A stretch of 64,000 nucleotides of DNA from Przewalskia tangutica (Eukaryota; Streptophyta; Magnoliopsida; Solanales; Solanaceae): positions 55,097,815-55,161,814 of the forward strand of contig CM056721.1 in the NCBI GenBank assembly GCA_029844215.1, read 5' to 3'. The notes under the pieces were generated by a model. It had not been told where the DNA came from, did not search any database, and worked only from the letters and a program-made list of their open reading frames with translations. The stretch's first letter is position 1; every line of letters begins with the position of its first letter. Position numbers and translations under genes: made by a program. This document shows, in pieces, positions 33,275 to 45,169 of the stretch.

Positions 33275-34904
33275 CCCCCCCTTAGTGCAAGACTTCTTCA
33301 TCCACAAATCATTTTCCAAGTCTCAAAAACTCCCTTCTCCCTTGTGAGCTTTCGTCCAAGCCCTCTCCCCCCTGTAGAGAGCTCTAGGCGAAACACCCGC
33401 CATTGGTAGAAAAGTTGTCTTCAAGTATAGTTACTATGCCAAAATACTTTAGCCCAAAACCCTTGTAGCATTCCCAAGTCACCTCTATACTTAGAGCCCG
33501 GAAAATACTACTATACTTCTTATTACTCACTAAACGAAACCCTGGGGAAATCTTCATAGTTGGTTTGAAGTATTAGTAGAAATTGTGTGGAAACTTCTAA
33601 GGGTTTCTTGGATCTATCGGAGCATGCAAATTAGGAGCTAAACGTTGTTCAGGATCGACATTATAACTTGGATAATTTTGGGCTTATCGAGGTAAATAAT
33701 CTTATCCTTCTATTGTAATTGGAAATTACATACTGTAGTAGTATAGAAATGAGTATAAGACGTATATAAGGATGGTATAAAAGAAGCAATGTACTTATAT
33801 AGAATTTGTATTCTGATGAACTTGTGTAGTTTGTGGTGGGAAGTGCTGCCCAATTTTTCCATAGAATAAGGAATCTTGTATCTAGAATTATTCTACAGAG
33901 TAGTCTAGACGTTGATAGACTTATATGACCGTTATAGGTTGAAGTACTGCGAGTAGCGTATTATACTCGAAGGGTGGAAAATGCTAGCAGGATTCTGATG
34001 CTTTGGGCGTTTTGCTAATTGTCGGTGTCGTCGCGAGGTATGTGATTCTTCCTATCCTCTTGATCATGATAAATTAAAAGAATATATATAGTCACGGTGA
34101 CGTCGTGTGTTAGCGAAAGTGGTTTTACTTGATGTCTTTTGACTTGAGTTTTAAATAATAAGAATCTTGAAGTATTTCAAAGGAATTAAGAATCGTTTTT
34201 GAAAGAAGAGTAATACTTGGTTTTGAAAGCTTAAGAGTTATACTAGATTTATGGGAAGTTAGGTATAACGACTTAAGAGAGATAAAAAGAATGGTTTATT
34301 GATTTTAGAAGTTAAGAGACTTGATCTTAAAAGATAAGAGACTTGACTTAATTGAACTGATATGAATTTTCATAAAAAGTGTGAAACCTCATTCGTGAGT
34401 AATGAGTACTTGGTTTTTAAAGAATAATGTTTCTTGATTTGAAACGAGAATAAGTATCGAGCGAACCTGCGGCGTTAATAAAGGAAAATGTATTGACAAT
34501 AATTAAATTATATTAAAACCAGTAGAAACCTCCATCTGCATAGAAGCTAAGATAAGACAAAATTGTATTACATTTCCTAGATCATGGCTGCTTTAATAAG
34601 ATTGTTATAAACAAGAATAACCTACTCACACATAAGGCATACGTTATTCAATTGTTTTAAAAAAGATTACGTTATTTGATTAAGACTATGAACTATGAAA
34701 TCTTTCGAAACTAAAAGACTTGAGTATTTGAAATTAGGCAACTTGAACTTTTGGAAAAAGAATGTTGTTACTTGACTTTAAAAATGAAAGTGTTTTGGTT
34801 TAAAAAGGAGGGAATAATATTGCCTTAGTTGATTTAAAAAGAAAGCATGGTATTATCTTAATCTGTCTTAAAAGAGCGTTTAAATGTTATGGTCGATTCT
34901 ATAC

Positions 34905-35610
34905 CGCATCCATGGGATGGACCGGGAATGTATTTCACTCGACACCACGTTCATGGGATGAACCGGGAATGTATTCCACTCGACACCGCGTTTATGGGAT
35001 GAACCGGGAATGTATTTCACTCGACACCGCGTTCATGGGATGAACCGGGAATGTATTCCACTCGACACCGCGTTCATGGGATGAATCGGGAATGTATTTC
35101 ACTCGACACGCGTTCACGGGATGAACGGGAATGTATTCCACTCGACACCGCCCGTGGGATGAGCGGGAATGTATTTCACTCGACACCGCGTTCATGGGAT
35201 GAACGGGAATGTATTCCACTCGACAACTGCGTTCATGGGATGAGCACCGAATGTATTTCACTCGACACGCGTTCATAGGATGAAAGCGGAATGTATTCCA
35301 CTTCGACACGCGTTCATGGGATGAGCGGGAATGTATTTCACTCGACACGCGTTCATAGGATGAGCGGGAATGTATTCCACTCGACACCGCGTTCATGGGA
35401 TGAACCGGGAATGTATTTCACTCGACACCGCGTTCATGGGATGAACCGAGAATGTATTCCACTCGACACCGCGTTCATGGGATGAACCGGGAATGTATTT
35501 CACATGATACCGAGTTCATGGGATGAACCGGGAATGTATTCCCCTCGACACCGCGTCCATGGGATAGGCCGGGAATGTATTCCATACGATCCGACACCGA
35601 GTCCATGAGA
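34905..35610 (+). repeat. ~41-bp tandem array, second copy
   Basis: About 17 units of the same family as at 29095, mostly 41 bp, with the tatttc/tattcc alternation and the GTTCAT-GGG-ATGAAC hairpin. The downstream variant units (accgagttcatggg, ctcgacaccgcgtccatggg) match those at 29690-29790, so the array end is conserved while the middle differs. Confidence 0.92.
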
Positions 35611-36249
35611 TGGGCCGAGACACGTTATACGTATCATACGATTTATACCTAGACTGCCGGCAGTGAGGAAGGAGTTCCACGGGCATGAGGAATGACTTTG
35701 AGGGCGTGAGTCCCTGACTTGACATATGGCTTTTTATGTTGTGAGCAGTAGTTTTGTTATCATACATGTCTCTGTTTTATTTTATTTATTATGATTTCGT
35801 TTCTGATATTTTGATTTCACATACTTGGTACTGTTATCTTGACCTCCTTGAAGTGCGTTCATGCCGCAGGTAGAGGTACACCGGTTGTTGATACTCGCTC
35901 ATAGGATCACAGTTCAGCGTATTGGGAAGCTCCGTTTCTCCGGAGGCTTATCTTTTGGTATGTTTCCCTGAGTTGTAGGTTCTTGTACATTCAGGGGTAT
36001 GGCGGGCCCTGTCCCGTCATAGTTGTTATAACATTCTTAGAAGTGCAGTAATCTTTGTTGTGGCGAGGTTTGTAAAAGGGATATCGTTCAAGCATATATA
36101 TATATATGCGAAAGGAAACTTTTCTCGAATAAGCTGTTTCTCACTTCATATTGTTTCATGTCTTGTTTTATATTCCAGGTTACTCGATGTTGTATCACTA
36201 GGGTGCGGGGTAAGGCACGATCCACGGGCGGGATCGGTCGTGACAAAAG

Positions 36250-36260
36250 TGGTATCGAGC
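36250..36260 (+). promoter_or_regulatory. Primer-binding site, altered at CAG
   Basis: TGGTATCGAGC in place of TGGTATCAGAGC, 4 nt after the LTR end. Confidence 0.75.
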
Positions 36261-36304
36261 GATTAATCCTCGGAAAGTGTCTACGACCGTGTCTAGTAGA
36301 GTCT

Positions 36305-36340
36305 TGATTATCGATGTGTTGTGCACCACATCTATAATCG
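36305..36340 (+). promoter_or_regulatory. Leader hairpin with GTGCAC loop
   Basis: TGATTATC-GATGTG-TTGTGCAC-CACATC-tATAATC, the same A-T variant as at 30509. It starts 44 nt after the primer site. Confidence 0.65.
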
Positions 36341-38640
36341 GGAGGCTGCAGACATTTAGGATTAGTTTCCATTCTTCTCATTACGAGATCGTGCCTTAGA
36401 GTTGTGTTATAAGTTGGACCCTCGGCGTATTTCGTTTTTGCAGTTATGCCTCCGCGAGCAACCGGGCCCAGATAGGCAAAGCGTAGGAAGCTGCTAGTAG
36501 GATCTGAGAGAATGCAGCGCGAGCCGGTCATTACGAGATAGTGCTTGAGACGGCGAGTTTTGTAGCGCCGCCCGGCCCAGCGAGTTTAGGCGCGGCGGTG
36601 GCTGCTGAGACCACAATACACGAGCCTCAGGTCCCGGCTGGAAGCGAGAGGAGTTGGGGTACAAAGAGATGGCCCGATTCTTGGCGGGATCGTGGCGAAC
36701 GTGAGATAAGATGGATCAGCCGATTCAGTTCAATAGTACCCATGGTTCACCCAAGATCGGATAGTTTGAGGCTACGGGACTTTACGAGTTGTAGCGCGCC
36801 AATTCTGGTCGAGGCACGAGGATGATCTGCGAGGAGTTCATCAAGCGATTCTGTGGATCGTAGAGTGATCAAGGCTTCGGAGACCGAGTCGGTGGTCTTA
36901 GGTTCGCATCGGCTGTGTGATACTGCAGTCGTCTGGTTTGATTCGTGGGAGCTGTCCCGGGGAGAGTATTCACTTCCAGCCGTATGGGACGAGTTCTCAG
37001 GGGCATTTCTTGCACATTTCTTGCCTCCACAAATGAGAAGGGCTCGGTAGCCAGTTTTTGACGTTAAAGCGGGCCGGCGTCTGGTTGGGAGTACAATGTG
37101 GAGTTTGACTCATTAGCTCGATGCGTCCCGCATTAGTAGCGACATGGAGGGCGAGTGCAGCTACGTCACCGAGCTCGATGACTACTTGGAAGAGGCTTGT
37201 TGGTGTAACTCTTGGTAGGGCATGGACATTGCCCGCATCGTGCTTATGCACTTGGATGTGAGGCGGAGAGGTCGGCGAAATGGCCAAGATCGCCAGAAGA
37301 GGGCGAGCAGCGAGGTCCTTTGGTAACTTCGAGGCGAACCGCCTCGTGTGAGTTAGTTATGTACCTCACGATGCAGTGGTCCTCCATAGTCTTGAGGAAG
37401 TTCGGTATTCGGGAGTGGTCGAGCTCGGGGCTTCGTTTCTGAGATATCATGGGTTCTAGCCAGCAGGATTCATGTCCCCCTCAGTGTGCACGATGTGGCA
37501 GGCGTCCTCCCGGGAAATGTCGTCTTTTTACTGGTACTTGTTTCACCTGCGGCCGTCGGGGCCATGTGACGAGATCGTGCTTATAGGAGAAGTGCGAGCG
37601 AATGGCGCAGCCTACGGTCGATGCACGTTCATCGCCTTCTATAGCTATGCGCCCGGCAGGGCAGGATTAAGGTTAGAGCAACGAAGGGAAAATGAAGCAG
37701 TTGATACAGGTATATTCTTACCCCTCTAGAGACTAGTATGCGTTGATGTTATAATGAAGTGCTAAGTATTATGTTCAGATAGCATTATGTTAACTTGTGA
37801 TTAGAAATCATGGTTAGTAAAAAGGGTAAGATTGGGGATAGGAAAAGTGTGAGCCTTAGAGTTTTATACGTAGAGACCTTAGACGCGAGGCCATCTTGGG
37901 TAAAAGATTAATGTTTATGTTGACCTTTATCGGAGTGCATAGTATGCGTGAAATATATTTGTGTGATAAGTCCCTGAGTGGTATGAAATGAAAGAGTGTA
38001 GTTGAGCTAAGAAGACCACTAGGTTTTCGTGACTTAATTAGTAAGATTGTTCCGGATCGGGGGAACAAGAGTTTGGCGCGATAGCGGGTCGGGTTGAGGC
38101 CGTCGCGGGTCAACCGCGGACTTTGTAATGTGGTGGGGTCAGTTCGAGGTGGTCCGCCGGTGGTAGAGTCACGAGGCGCTAGGCCCAGTTTAGATAACCA
38201 GTATGAGTTCATGGGCGTGTTCGACCAGAATCGGATCGTGAAGGCGGGAATGGCCTTGAAGGAATTCGAGGCTAGTAAGATGACCAAGTTTGGAGGTAGT
38301 GACTCAAAGATTTTGGAAAGCTGTAGTGATGGCGAAGTATGTGCATTATACTAGAAAGAGTTCAAGTGTTCGAGAAGTACGACGAGTAAGGAAAGAAGTG
38401 AACATGTCTTTGAGAAAATAGAAATGATCATTACTTTGTGAAGTAAAGGTCACGAAGGGAATATCTTTTAGACCGTGGGTGGGAGCTTTTGTGATGCTAG
38501 AGGTGATTCCTTGTGGACTTGGATTTAAGTATTTGCGCGTGTTGTATTGTGGCCATTTGTGGCATTTGCAAACTGTTTAAGTTAAAGAGGAACCTTATTG
38601 TTATCTGTCTTGAGAAGGAACATTCGGGACGAATGTTTCT

Positions 38641-38653
38641 AAGGAGGGGAGAA
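38641..38653 (+). promoter_or_regulatory. Polypurine tract
   Basis: AAGGAGGGGAGAA before TGTTATACCCCG. Confidence 0.85.
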
Positions 38654-39251
38654 TGTTATACCCCGTATTTCAGTATATGCGTGAGGCGTGCGTCAAAAGT
38701 TCAAGCCTTAAGTAGGCATAAGGGACGAAATTGTGCACAACTAGCGAAAAGAATTGTTTTCCGACGAAAAGTTTTCCGGACCTTGCGAAGGGAAAATTAC
38801 GGTTGCGACATTTATAATTTTTACGGATTTTTCCGAGAGATGAAATATTTTGGACCAACGAGAGGGCGACACTTGTCACCCTCAAGTGGACCACAATGAA
38901 GGACGATCTTGGCACGTTTTTTTGCCTTAAACATTGGTCAAGGTTAGGTAGGATATTTTGTGATATTTGTGGAGTAGATGGATAAGGTACACATGTGCAA
39001 ATCTACACCCTCCACTTGCCCTCCACTTGACTTAATCTTGGCCCTTGGTAGTCCTATAAATACCCCCCCTTAGTGCAAGACTTCTTCATCCACAAATCAT
39101 TTTCCAAGTCTCAAAAACTCCCTTCTCCCTTGTGAGCTTTCGTCCAAGCCCTCTCCCCTCTAGAGCTCTAGCCAAACACCCCATGGTAGAAAAGTTGTCT
39201 TCAAGTATAGTTACTATGCCAAAATACTTTAGCCCAAAACCTCAGCGATTC
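38654..39251 (+). mobile_element. Family A LTR, last LTR of array 2, left segment
   Basis: The first 598 bp of the third LTR, including a TATA box at 39055-39062. It is interrupted by the antisense element at 39252 and continues at 48418. The terminal gattc (39247-39251) pairs with cattc at 48413 as target duplication (4 of 5). Its sister reads gcattcccaag at this place, so the mismatch is probably an inserted or miscalled base. Confidence 0.88.
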
Positions 39252-41059
39252 TGTCACGACCGAACCGGGCGTGGTAGTGCCTACCGGGCACCCAAGTAGA
39301 CATACATCAGAGTAATCAGCGGAATATAAAACAAGACATGACATAATATGAAATATGAAACAGTTCATCTGAGAAAACTTGCCTTTCGGCATAAATATAT
39401 AACAACTCGAACAGTTACATCCCTTTTTACAACTCTGCCCACAACAGTGTTACAGACCTGTAAGAAGGATAACAATGGCGGGACGGGCCGACATACCCAC
39501 GAATGTAAGTACTACAACGACGGGGACTATACCACTGATAAGCCTCCAAGAAAGCGGAGCTTCCCAAGCTGAATGTGACCCTAGGCGAGGATCAACGGCG
39601 GTGTACCTCTACTGCGGCATGAGCACGGCCCGAAGGAGGTCAGTACAACATGTACCAAGTATGTGAAACTGTAAAGTACTTAAATGAAATCAAAGTATTT
39701 AAAACCATTTGCAAATACAATTAGTTCAATTTGCACATAGTGCCATATCACAAACAAGATCAATAATAGGTAAAGCAGAATGTGTCTTTCTAGGCGCGAA
39801 TGATCGAAGCAAGGCCAATCGCCCATAGTATCATTATGCATGCCTAACCTGGACTCCGCGATCCGCATAGGTCACACATAGACCGCGTGAGGAATTTCTC
39901 GCATCGGGGTAGCTAACCCCGGTACCCTCCGGACTCCGCGATCGCATAGTCTCAATAGACGCGTAGTCACGCATCGCGTAGGGCATCCGCGTCGGGATAG
40001 AACACCGGAATGATCAACCTGGAACTCCGCGACTCGCGTAGTCACGCAGACCGCATAGGCCATATAGACGCATCAGGTGGCAAGCCCTCGGTATAACAAG
40101 TCGAGGGTATGTGATATAATAACATAACAACTTATCGTTAAACAACATAAGCCAACAAGAAACCCGCTTACACAAACATCACGGATACTAACACACGTAG
40201 CATCCTAACATGTTTACTTATGAAATTAACAAGAAAGTATTACAAGGCTATCACAAACCAACACAATCAAGTTATTCACACAAGGTACTTTCTACTTTAT
40301 GTTAACAATTTCGGGTTTTTATCCCCCAAAGTACTTCATACATTAACTCTTTTTAAAAGATCCGTTTCTTTCAAAAAGTCACACAATACCCGTAGTATAA
40401 AAATAGAGTGACTATCCTTTTAAGTAAACCAAAACACTTCCCTTTGTAAATCAAGTAACAACATTATTTTCCAAACGTTCAAGTTTGCCTAATTCCAAAT
40501 GCTTAAGTTTCTCATTTTCGCAAGGTTTCGTAGTTCATAGTTTTAATCACATAATGATATAATTCTCCTTTAAAACAATTTGAGATACATATGCCTTGTA
40601 TGTGAGTAGGTTATTCTTGTTCATAATCAATCTTATTTAAGCAGCCATGATCTAGGAAATGTAATATCATTTTGTCTCATCTTAGCTTATGCGGATGGAG
40701 GTTTCTCTTGGTTTTAATAATACTTAATTATTCAATACATTTCCACTTTATTAGCTGCGATGGTTTGTTCGATACTTATTCTGATTTCCGAAATCAGTAA
40801 AACATTATTCCTTTTAAACACCAAGTACTCATTACTCACGAATGAGGTTTCACACTTTTTAACAAAATTCATATTAATTAAATTAAGTCAAGTCTCTTAT
40901 CTTTTAAGATCAAGTCTCTTATCTTTTAAGATCAATAAACCATTCTTTTTATCTCTCTTAAGTCGTTATACCTAACTTCCCATAAAGTTAGTATAACTCT
41001 TAAGCTTTCAAACCAAGTATTATTCTTCTTTCAAAAAGGATTCTCAATTCTTTTGAAAT

Positions 41060-41273
41060 ACTTCAAGATTCTTATTTATTCAGGCTTAAGTCAAAAGACA
41101 TTGCCGTAAAACTACATTCAGTTAACACACGTACGTCTACCGTACTACATATATATTCCTTTAAAATACTTCCAGATTCTTATTATTCAGGCTTAAGTCA
41201 AAAGACATTGCCGTAAAACTACGTTCAGTTAACACACGTACGTCTACCGTACTATATATATATTCTTTTAAAA
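41060..41273 (-). repeat. 107-bp tandem duplication inside the LTR
   Basis: 'caggcttaagtcaaaagacattgccgtaaaactac' begins at 41081 and again at 41188, and the block ends in 'acgtacgtctaccgtact' plus an AT run. The partner LTR has the same duplication at about 46990-47203, so it was present before insertion. Confidence 0.85.
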
Positions 41274-42077
41274 TATCATGCTCAAGAGGATAGGAAGGAT
41301 CACATACCTCGCGACGATTATAGACTATTAGCAAAACGCTCCACGGCTATAACCCGGCTAGCCTCGTCCACCTTTCAAGTAGTACATGCTACTCGCAGAT
41401 CAATCAACCTATAAGGGTTATACAAGTCTATCAATGCGTAGACTACTCTTGTAGAATATTCTTACGATGTGATTTGGTTCAAGTCTACTCAGAATATCCT
41501 TCTATTACGTTCAATCTCTTATGAATCTTATATTCATTTCTATATAACTACAGATGTAATTTCCAATTACAATAGAAGGATAGGATTATTTACCTCGGTA
41601 AGCCCAAAATTATCCAAGTTAAATGTCGATCTGAGCAACGTTTAGCTCTCAAGGTGCTCGACCGCTCCAAACAACCCTTAGAAGTTCTACGCCTTCTTCT
41701 TAATACTCAACCAACTATGGAGATTTTTCCTTAGGGTTTCGTTTTTGTGGTGAAGGAAGTATAATAGTATTTCGGGCTTTTCGTATAAGTGTAACCTTGG
41801 AATACTACAAGGTATTTGGGCCAAGGTATTTTGGTATAGTAACAATACTTGGAGAGTATTTCTACCAAGAGGGGGGTGTATTTTACGAAAACAACTTAAG
41901 GTAGGGGGGGTACTCTCGGCTTTGCACCACTAGGAGGGGGGTGTACCCCTCGGCCAAGGGCCTCACGAAAAGGGGGGAGGGGGAGGCTAGGACGAGAACT
42001 CAACTCAAAGGGGGGGGGAAGAGGGCTTTCAAGACTTAGAACAATTTTTGGATGAAGAAGTTCATCAACTAAGGGGG

Positions 42078-42085
42078 TATTTATA
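42078..42085 (-). promoter_or_regulatory. TATA box of the 3' LTR
   Basis: TATTTATA on the plus strand; its partner is at 48019-48026. Confidence 0.6.
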
Positions 42086-42471
42086 GGCCAACCAATGGCC
42101 AAGATCAAGCCAAGTGTTATGCAAGTGTAGGGTGAGGATTTATCCAAGTGTCCTTATCCATCTACTACAAAAAATATCCTACCTAACCAAGACCTCCAAA
42201 TCGTCCACTTGCCGCCCCAATTGACGTCCAATATGAGGGTGACACATGTCACCCTCCCGTTGGTCCAAAATGTTTCATCTCTCGGAAAAATCCGCAAAAA
42301 ATATAAATGACATAGCCGGAATTTTCCCTTCGCAAAGTTTGTAAAACGTTTCGTCGAAAAACGATTCCTTTCGGTAGTTGTGAACAAAATTTTTGGCCCT
42401 TGCCTACTTTAAGGCTCAAACTTTTCTACGTACGTCCTCACGTACATACTCTGGAAATACGGGGTATAACA

Positions 42472-42484
42472 TTCTCCCCTCCTT
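42472..42484 (-). promoter_or_regulatory. Polypurine tract of element E
   Basis: TTCTCCCCTCCTT is the complement of AAGGAGGGGAGAA, abutting the LTR. Confidence 0.85.
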
Positions 42485-42639
42485 AGAAACATTCGTCCCG
42501 AATGTTCCTTCTCAAGACAGATAACGATAAGTTCCTCTTAACATAACAAGTTACCATTGCCACAAAAATATCACACGCGCAATATACGTAATCCAAGTCC
42601 ACGAGGAATCACCTCGACCTCAAAATCTCCCACCCAAGG

Positions 42640-43566
42640 GCTAAAATATACTCCCTTCGCACCTTCACTTACAAAAGAAATGATCACCTCTATGTTCTTA
42701 ACACAAGCTCGCTTCTTCCCTTACTCGTCGTACCTTTCTCGTACATTTTCACTCTTTCTCATAACTTACCACATTTCTGTTACTGTCTCAGTTTCCAAAT
42801 TTCTGGGTTACTACCTCCAACTTAGTCATCATTAACTGGGATCACTCTGGATGGATCTCCGATACTCTTCCGAACATAGCAACATGAAAGATCGGACGTA
42901 TTGCCTCCTACGTCGGACGGCAATGCTAACTATAGGCAACTTGGCCCATTTTTTTTTTCAAAAGATCTGAAAAGGCCCAAAGTAACTCGGGCTAAGTTTC
43001 CTCTGTTTCCGAATCTCGTCACACCCTTCCAGGGTGGTACCTTCAAGAAGACCCACCGTCAACCTGAACTCCAAGCGTCGTCGCCGATTATCCGCACAAC
43101 CTGCGACTGCGTGCGCGATAACCTCTTACGGATAAGCTTCACCCTATCCACATCTGCTGAACACGTATGAACCAACTACGAACGCGCGCCAACATCGAAC
43201 CAATCGACGGCAACTTACACTTCCGCTCCTACGGCGTCATAAAGCGACATTCGAATACTGAAATGGTAGCTATAAAACACTCCTCAGCAGAGACAACAAT
43301 CCTCACGGCTACCCGAAATCCAAACGGCGAGGCGAATGCGATCTTGAGACTCACTGAGTTCCTAACCTGCTGGTAAAACTTCGGAAAAAGCGGTGTAACA
43401 CAGGCTCCACTGCATCATAAGGTGAAGGTAGGCACCTCGTGCGACGCCTTACAACCTTCCCGGAATAACATCTCGCATAACCTGCCGAGTAAAGCGATCT
43501 TGATTGAAAGACAAGAGAGGTGACCTCATCGGCGACCTGCGGTCGAACGCATCCACGAAGTCGCAT
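42640..43566 (-). pseudogene. C-terminal integrase fragment of element E, broken
   Basis: Read on the minus strand this aligns with the integrase piece at 15560-16400. A 'SRSLYSAGYARCYSGKVV' stretch lies at about 43440-43495. 'PVDWFDV'-type text follows near 43190, along with the conserved region ahead of the PPT. Frameshifts break it. The N-terminal zinc domain and first catalytic Asp are not recognisable, as in the copy at 15470, so the truncation is shared and older than either insertion. Confidence 0.7.
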
Positions 43567-43654
43567 GATGGTTAACTAAACTTGGGCCTAACACCCTTGT
43601 GACCCCACCACATGGCGGGACCACCTCGAACTGACCCCGCCACATTACAGGCCA

Positions 43655-43728
43655 TGGGTTGACCCGCAATCGGTCTGCAACCCGACCCGCCATCGCGCCA
43701 AACACTTGCTCCCCGATCCGGAACAATC
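43655..43728 (-). promoter_or_regulatory. Stem-loops in the gag-integrase gap of element E
   Basis: Element-strand TTGTTCCGGATCGGGGAGCAA keeps pairing with a G-T wobble, and GCGGGTCAACCCa keeps most of the second stem. Order and place match 12273-12346. Confidence 0.35.
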
Positions 43729-44034
43729 CCACACTTAAGTCACGAAAACCTAGTGGTCTTCTTAGCTCAACTACCCTCTTTCATTCCACACTACTCAGGG
43801 ACTTATTATACAAATATAACTCACGTGCACTATGCACTCCGATAATGGTCAAACACATAAAATACATCTTTTAATCGAGATGGCCTTACTTCTAAGGTCT
43901 CTACGTATAAAACTCTAAGGCTCCCACTTTCTCTATCCCCCAATCTTACCCAGTTAACTAACCATGATTACTAATCACAATTTACACAATGTTATCTCTA
44001 GAGGGTTAAGGATACACCTATATCTACTGCTTCA

Positions 44035-44963
44035 CTACCCTCGGCCATTCCAATCAATCCTGCCCTGCTGGGCGCAAGCATAACAAGCTATCGAAGAAGT
44101 ATGACACTCTCCACGATGACACTTACCACAACGGCCACATCGAGGTGGGGGTGGCCTCTCTGCTAGCACCCCTTCCTCTCCGAACCACCGACCGCAATCG
44201 ATCGGTAGGTGAGTCCTCCTACTTGCATCCTTCCTACTAGGACATCCTTTCGACACATGGCCCTGACGGCCGCCGGTAAAACAAGTACCAACAAAAGACG
44301 ACATTCCGGGATGGCGTCGCACACCGTGAACATCGAGGAAAAGCGAACGGTGGCTGTAACATACGATAATCGTGGATCGAAGCCACGGAGCTCTGACCAA
44401 CTCCGGCACACCTCGAACGTCTTGAACCCTGTGGAGGACCACTCTGCACTGGAGGAGGTGCATATCTAATCTGCTGCTGAGGCGGTTCGCCTCGAAAGTT
44501 ACCGAAGGAACTTGCTATTCTGGCCCTCTTCTGCTGATCTTGGTCAACCCGTTGATCCTTACGTCTCTCGGCCTGCTGCGCATAAGCCCGTACACAGGCC
44601 ATGCTCAAGCCTGACTGAAGAGCTACTCTAGTACAACCCTCTCTTAGATATTCATCAAGGCCCGCGTTAAATCGGTATATCATAAACTCTCTGGTAGCCA
44701 AATCCCTAGCTAGTAACAGGGTCGTCCCCCTTGCAAACTATACTTCTGCTACAGGTCGTGGAACTGAAGGTGTAAATGTCATGGCCGCAGTAGGGACTGC
44801 TGCCGCCGTGCTAAACTCTGCTGGGGCTGGCGATGTCGCAGAACTCCCCGAATGAAGCACCACCCCAGGTGATGATTGGGCCTGTGCCCTCGTAACCTCT
44901 CGGTTTCTACTCGCAGCTCCTACCGCCTTGCCTTCGGGCCCGGGTTGCCTTACGCGGAGGCAT
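44035..44963 (-). pseudogene. Gag-like gene of element E, the best preserved copy
   Basis: A start ATG lies at 44961-44963. The frame at 44237-44701 (154 residues) holds 'FMIYRFNAGLDEYLREG', of the type found at the end of gypsy capsid, then a basic, Gln/Pro-rich stretch. An overlapping frame (44035-44463) carries 'CGRCGKCHRGEC' and then 'CYACAQQG', the spacing of a gag zinc knuckle. A second knuckle-like block ('GRQGHVSKGC') lies between them. The two frames are out of phase, so gag is interrupted as written. Gag binds and packages RNA in the cytoplasm. Confidence 0.75.
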
Positions 44964-45073
44964 AACGGTGAGGGAAAGAAATACGTTAGAGGGGTCCAAC
45001 TTATAACACAGCTCTAAGGCACGATCTCAGAGTGAGAAGAATGGAAACCAATCCTAAATATCCTATAGCCTCC

Positions 45074-45109
45074 TGATTATTGGTGTGGTGCACAACACAC
45101 CGATAATCA
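45074..45109 (-). promoter_or_regulatory. Leader hairpin with GTGCAC loop (element E)
   Basis: On the element strand: TGATTATC-GGTGTG-TTGTGCAC-CACACC-aATAATCA. All 13 pairs are kept; the unpaired pair is C-A instead of C-T. Confidence 0.65.
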
Positions 45110-45150
45110 AGACTCTACTAGATGCGGTGCGTAGACATTTTCCGAGGATT

Positions 45151-45165
45151 AATCGCTCGATACCA
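45151..45165 (-). promoter_or_regulatory. Primer-binding site of element E, altered at CAG
   Basis: The element strand reads TGGTATCGAGCGATT starting 4 nt after the 5' LTR end. Confidence 0.75.
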
Positions 45166-45169
45166 CTTT

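Larger units (their letters stand above)
32861..36245 (+). mobile_element. Family A LTR with 41-bp array, middle LTR of array 2
   Basis: A 3385-bp LTR runs from TGTTATACCCCG to GTCGTGACA and is shared by the internal regions on both sides. Its first 2 kb is nearly identical to 27050 onward. Differences concentrate near the end, for example 'gcgggatcggtcg' against 'gcccgggatcgggtcg'. TATA box at 33267; 41-bp array at about 34905-35610. Confidence 0.92.
36246..38653 (+). pseudogene. Internal region: broken gag, no polymerase (second short copy)
   Basis: A 2408-bp region with the same layout as 30448-32860: gag ATG at 36446, frameshifted capsid text (for example 36853-37050), a knuckle remnant near 37550, stem-loop 38047-38068 with the second stem damaged, then the pre-PPT tail. 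The AT-rich stretches are almost identical between the two copies, while CAG, CTG and CCGG sites differ. Integrase core and all polymerase domains are absent. Confidence 0.75.
39252..42471 (-). mobile_element. 3' LTR of full antisense element E
   Basis: A 3220-bp LTR runs from TGTCACGACCGAACC to CGGGGTATAACA, followed by the PPT complement. It carries a 'catgcgg'-type module in reverse (about 39850-40080), a 107-bp tandem duplication (about 41060-41273), a TATA box (42078-42085) and the gagggtgacacatgtcaccctc near-palindrome (42237-42258). Its partner is at 45170-48412. The stretch 40200-41280 is nearly identical between the two, so element E is young. Confidence 0.92.

Noticed and set aside
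40220..40411. Identical 63-residue frame also at 46147-46338, and the 71-residue pair at 40760 and 46690
   Set aside because: These are the two LTRs of element E. Identity reflects recent insertion, and other LTRs break the frames.
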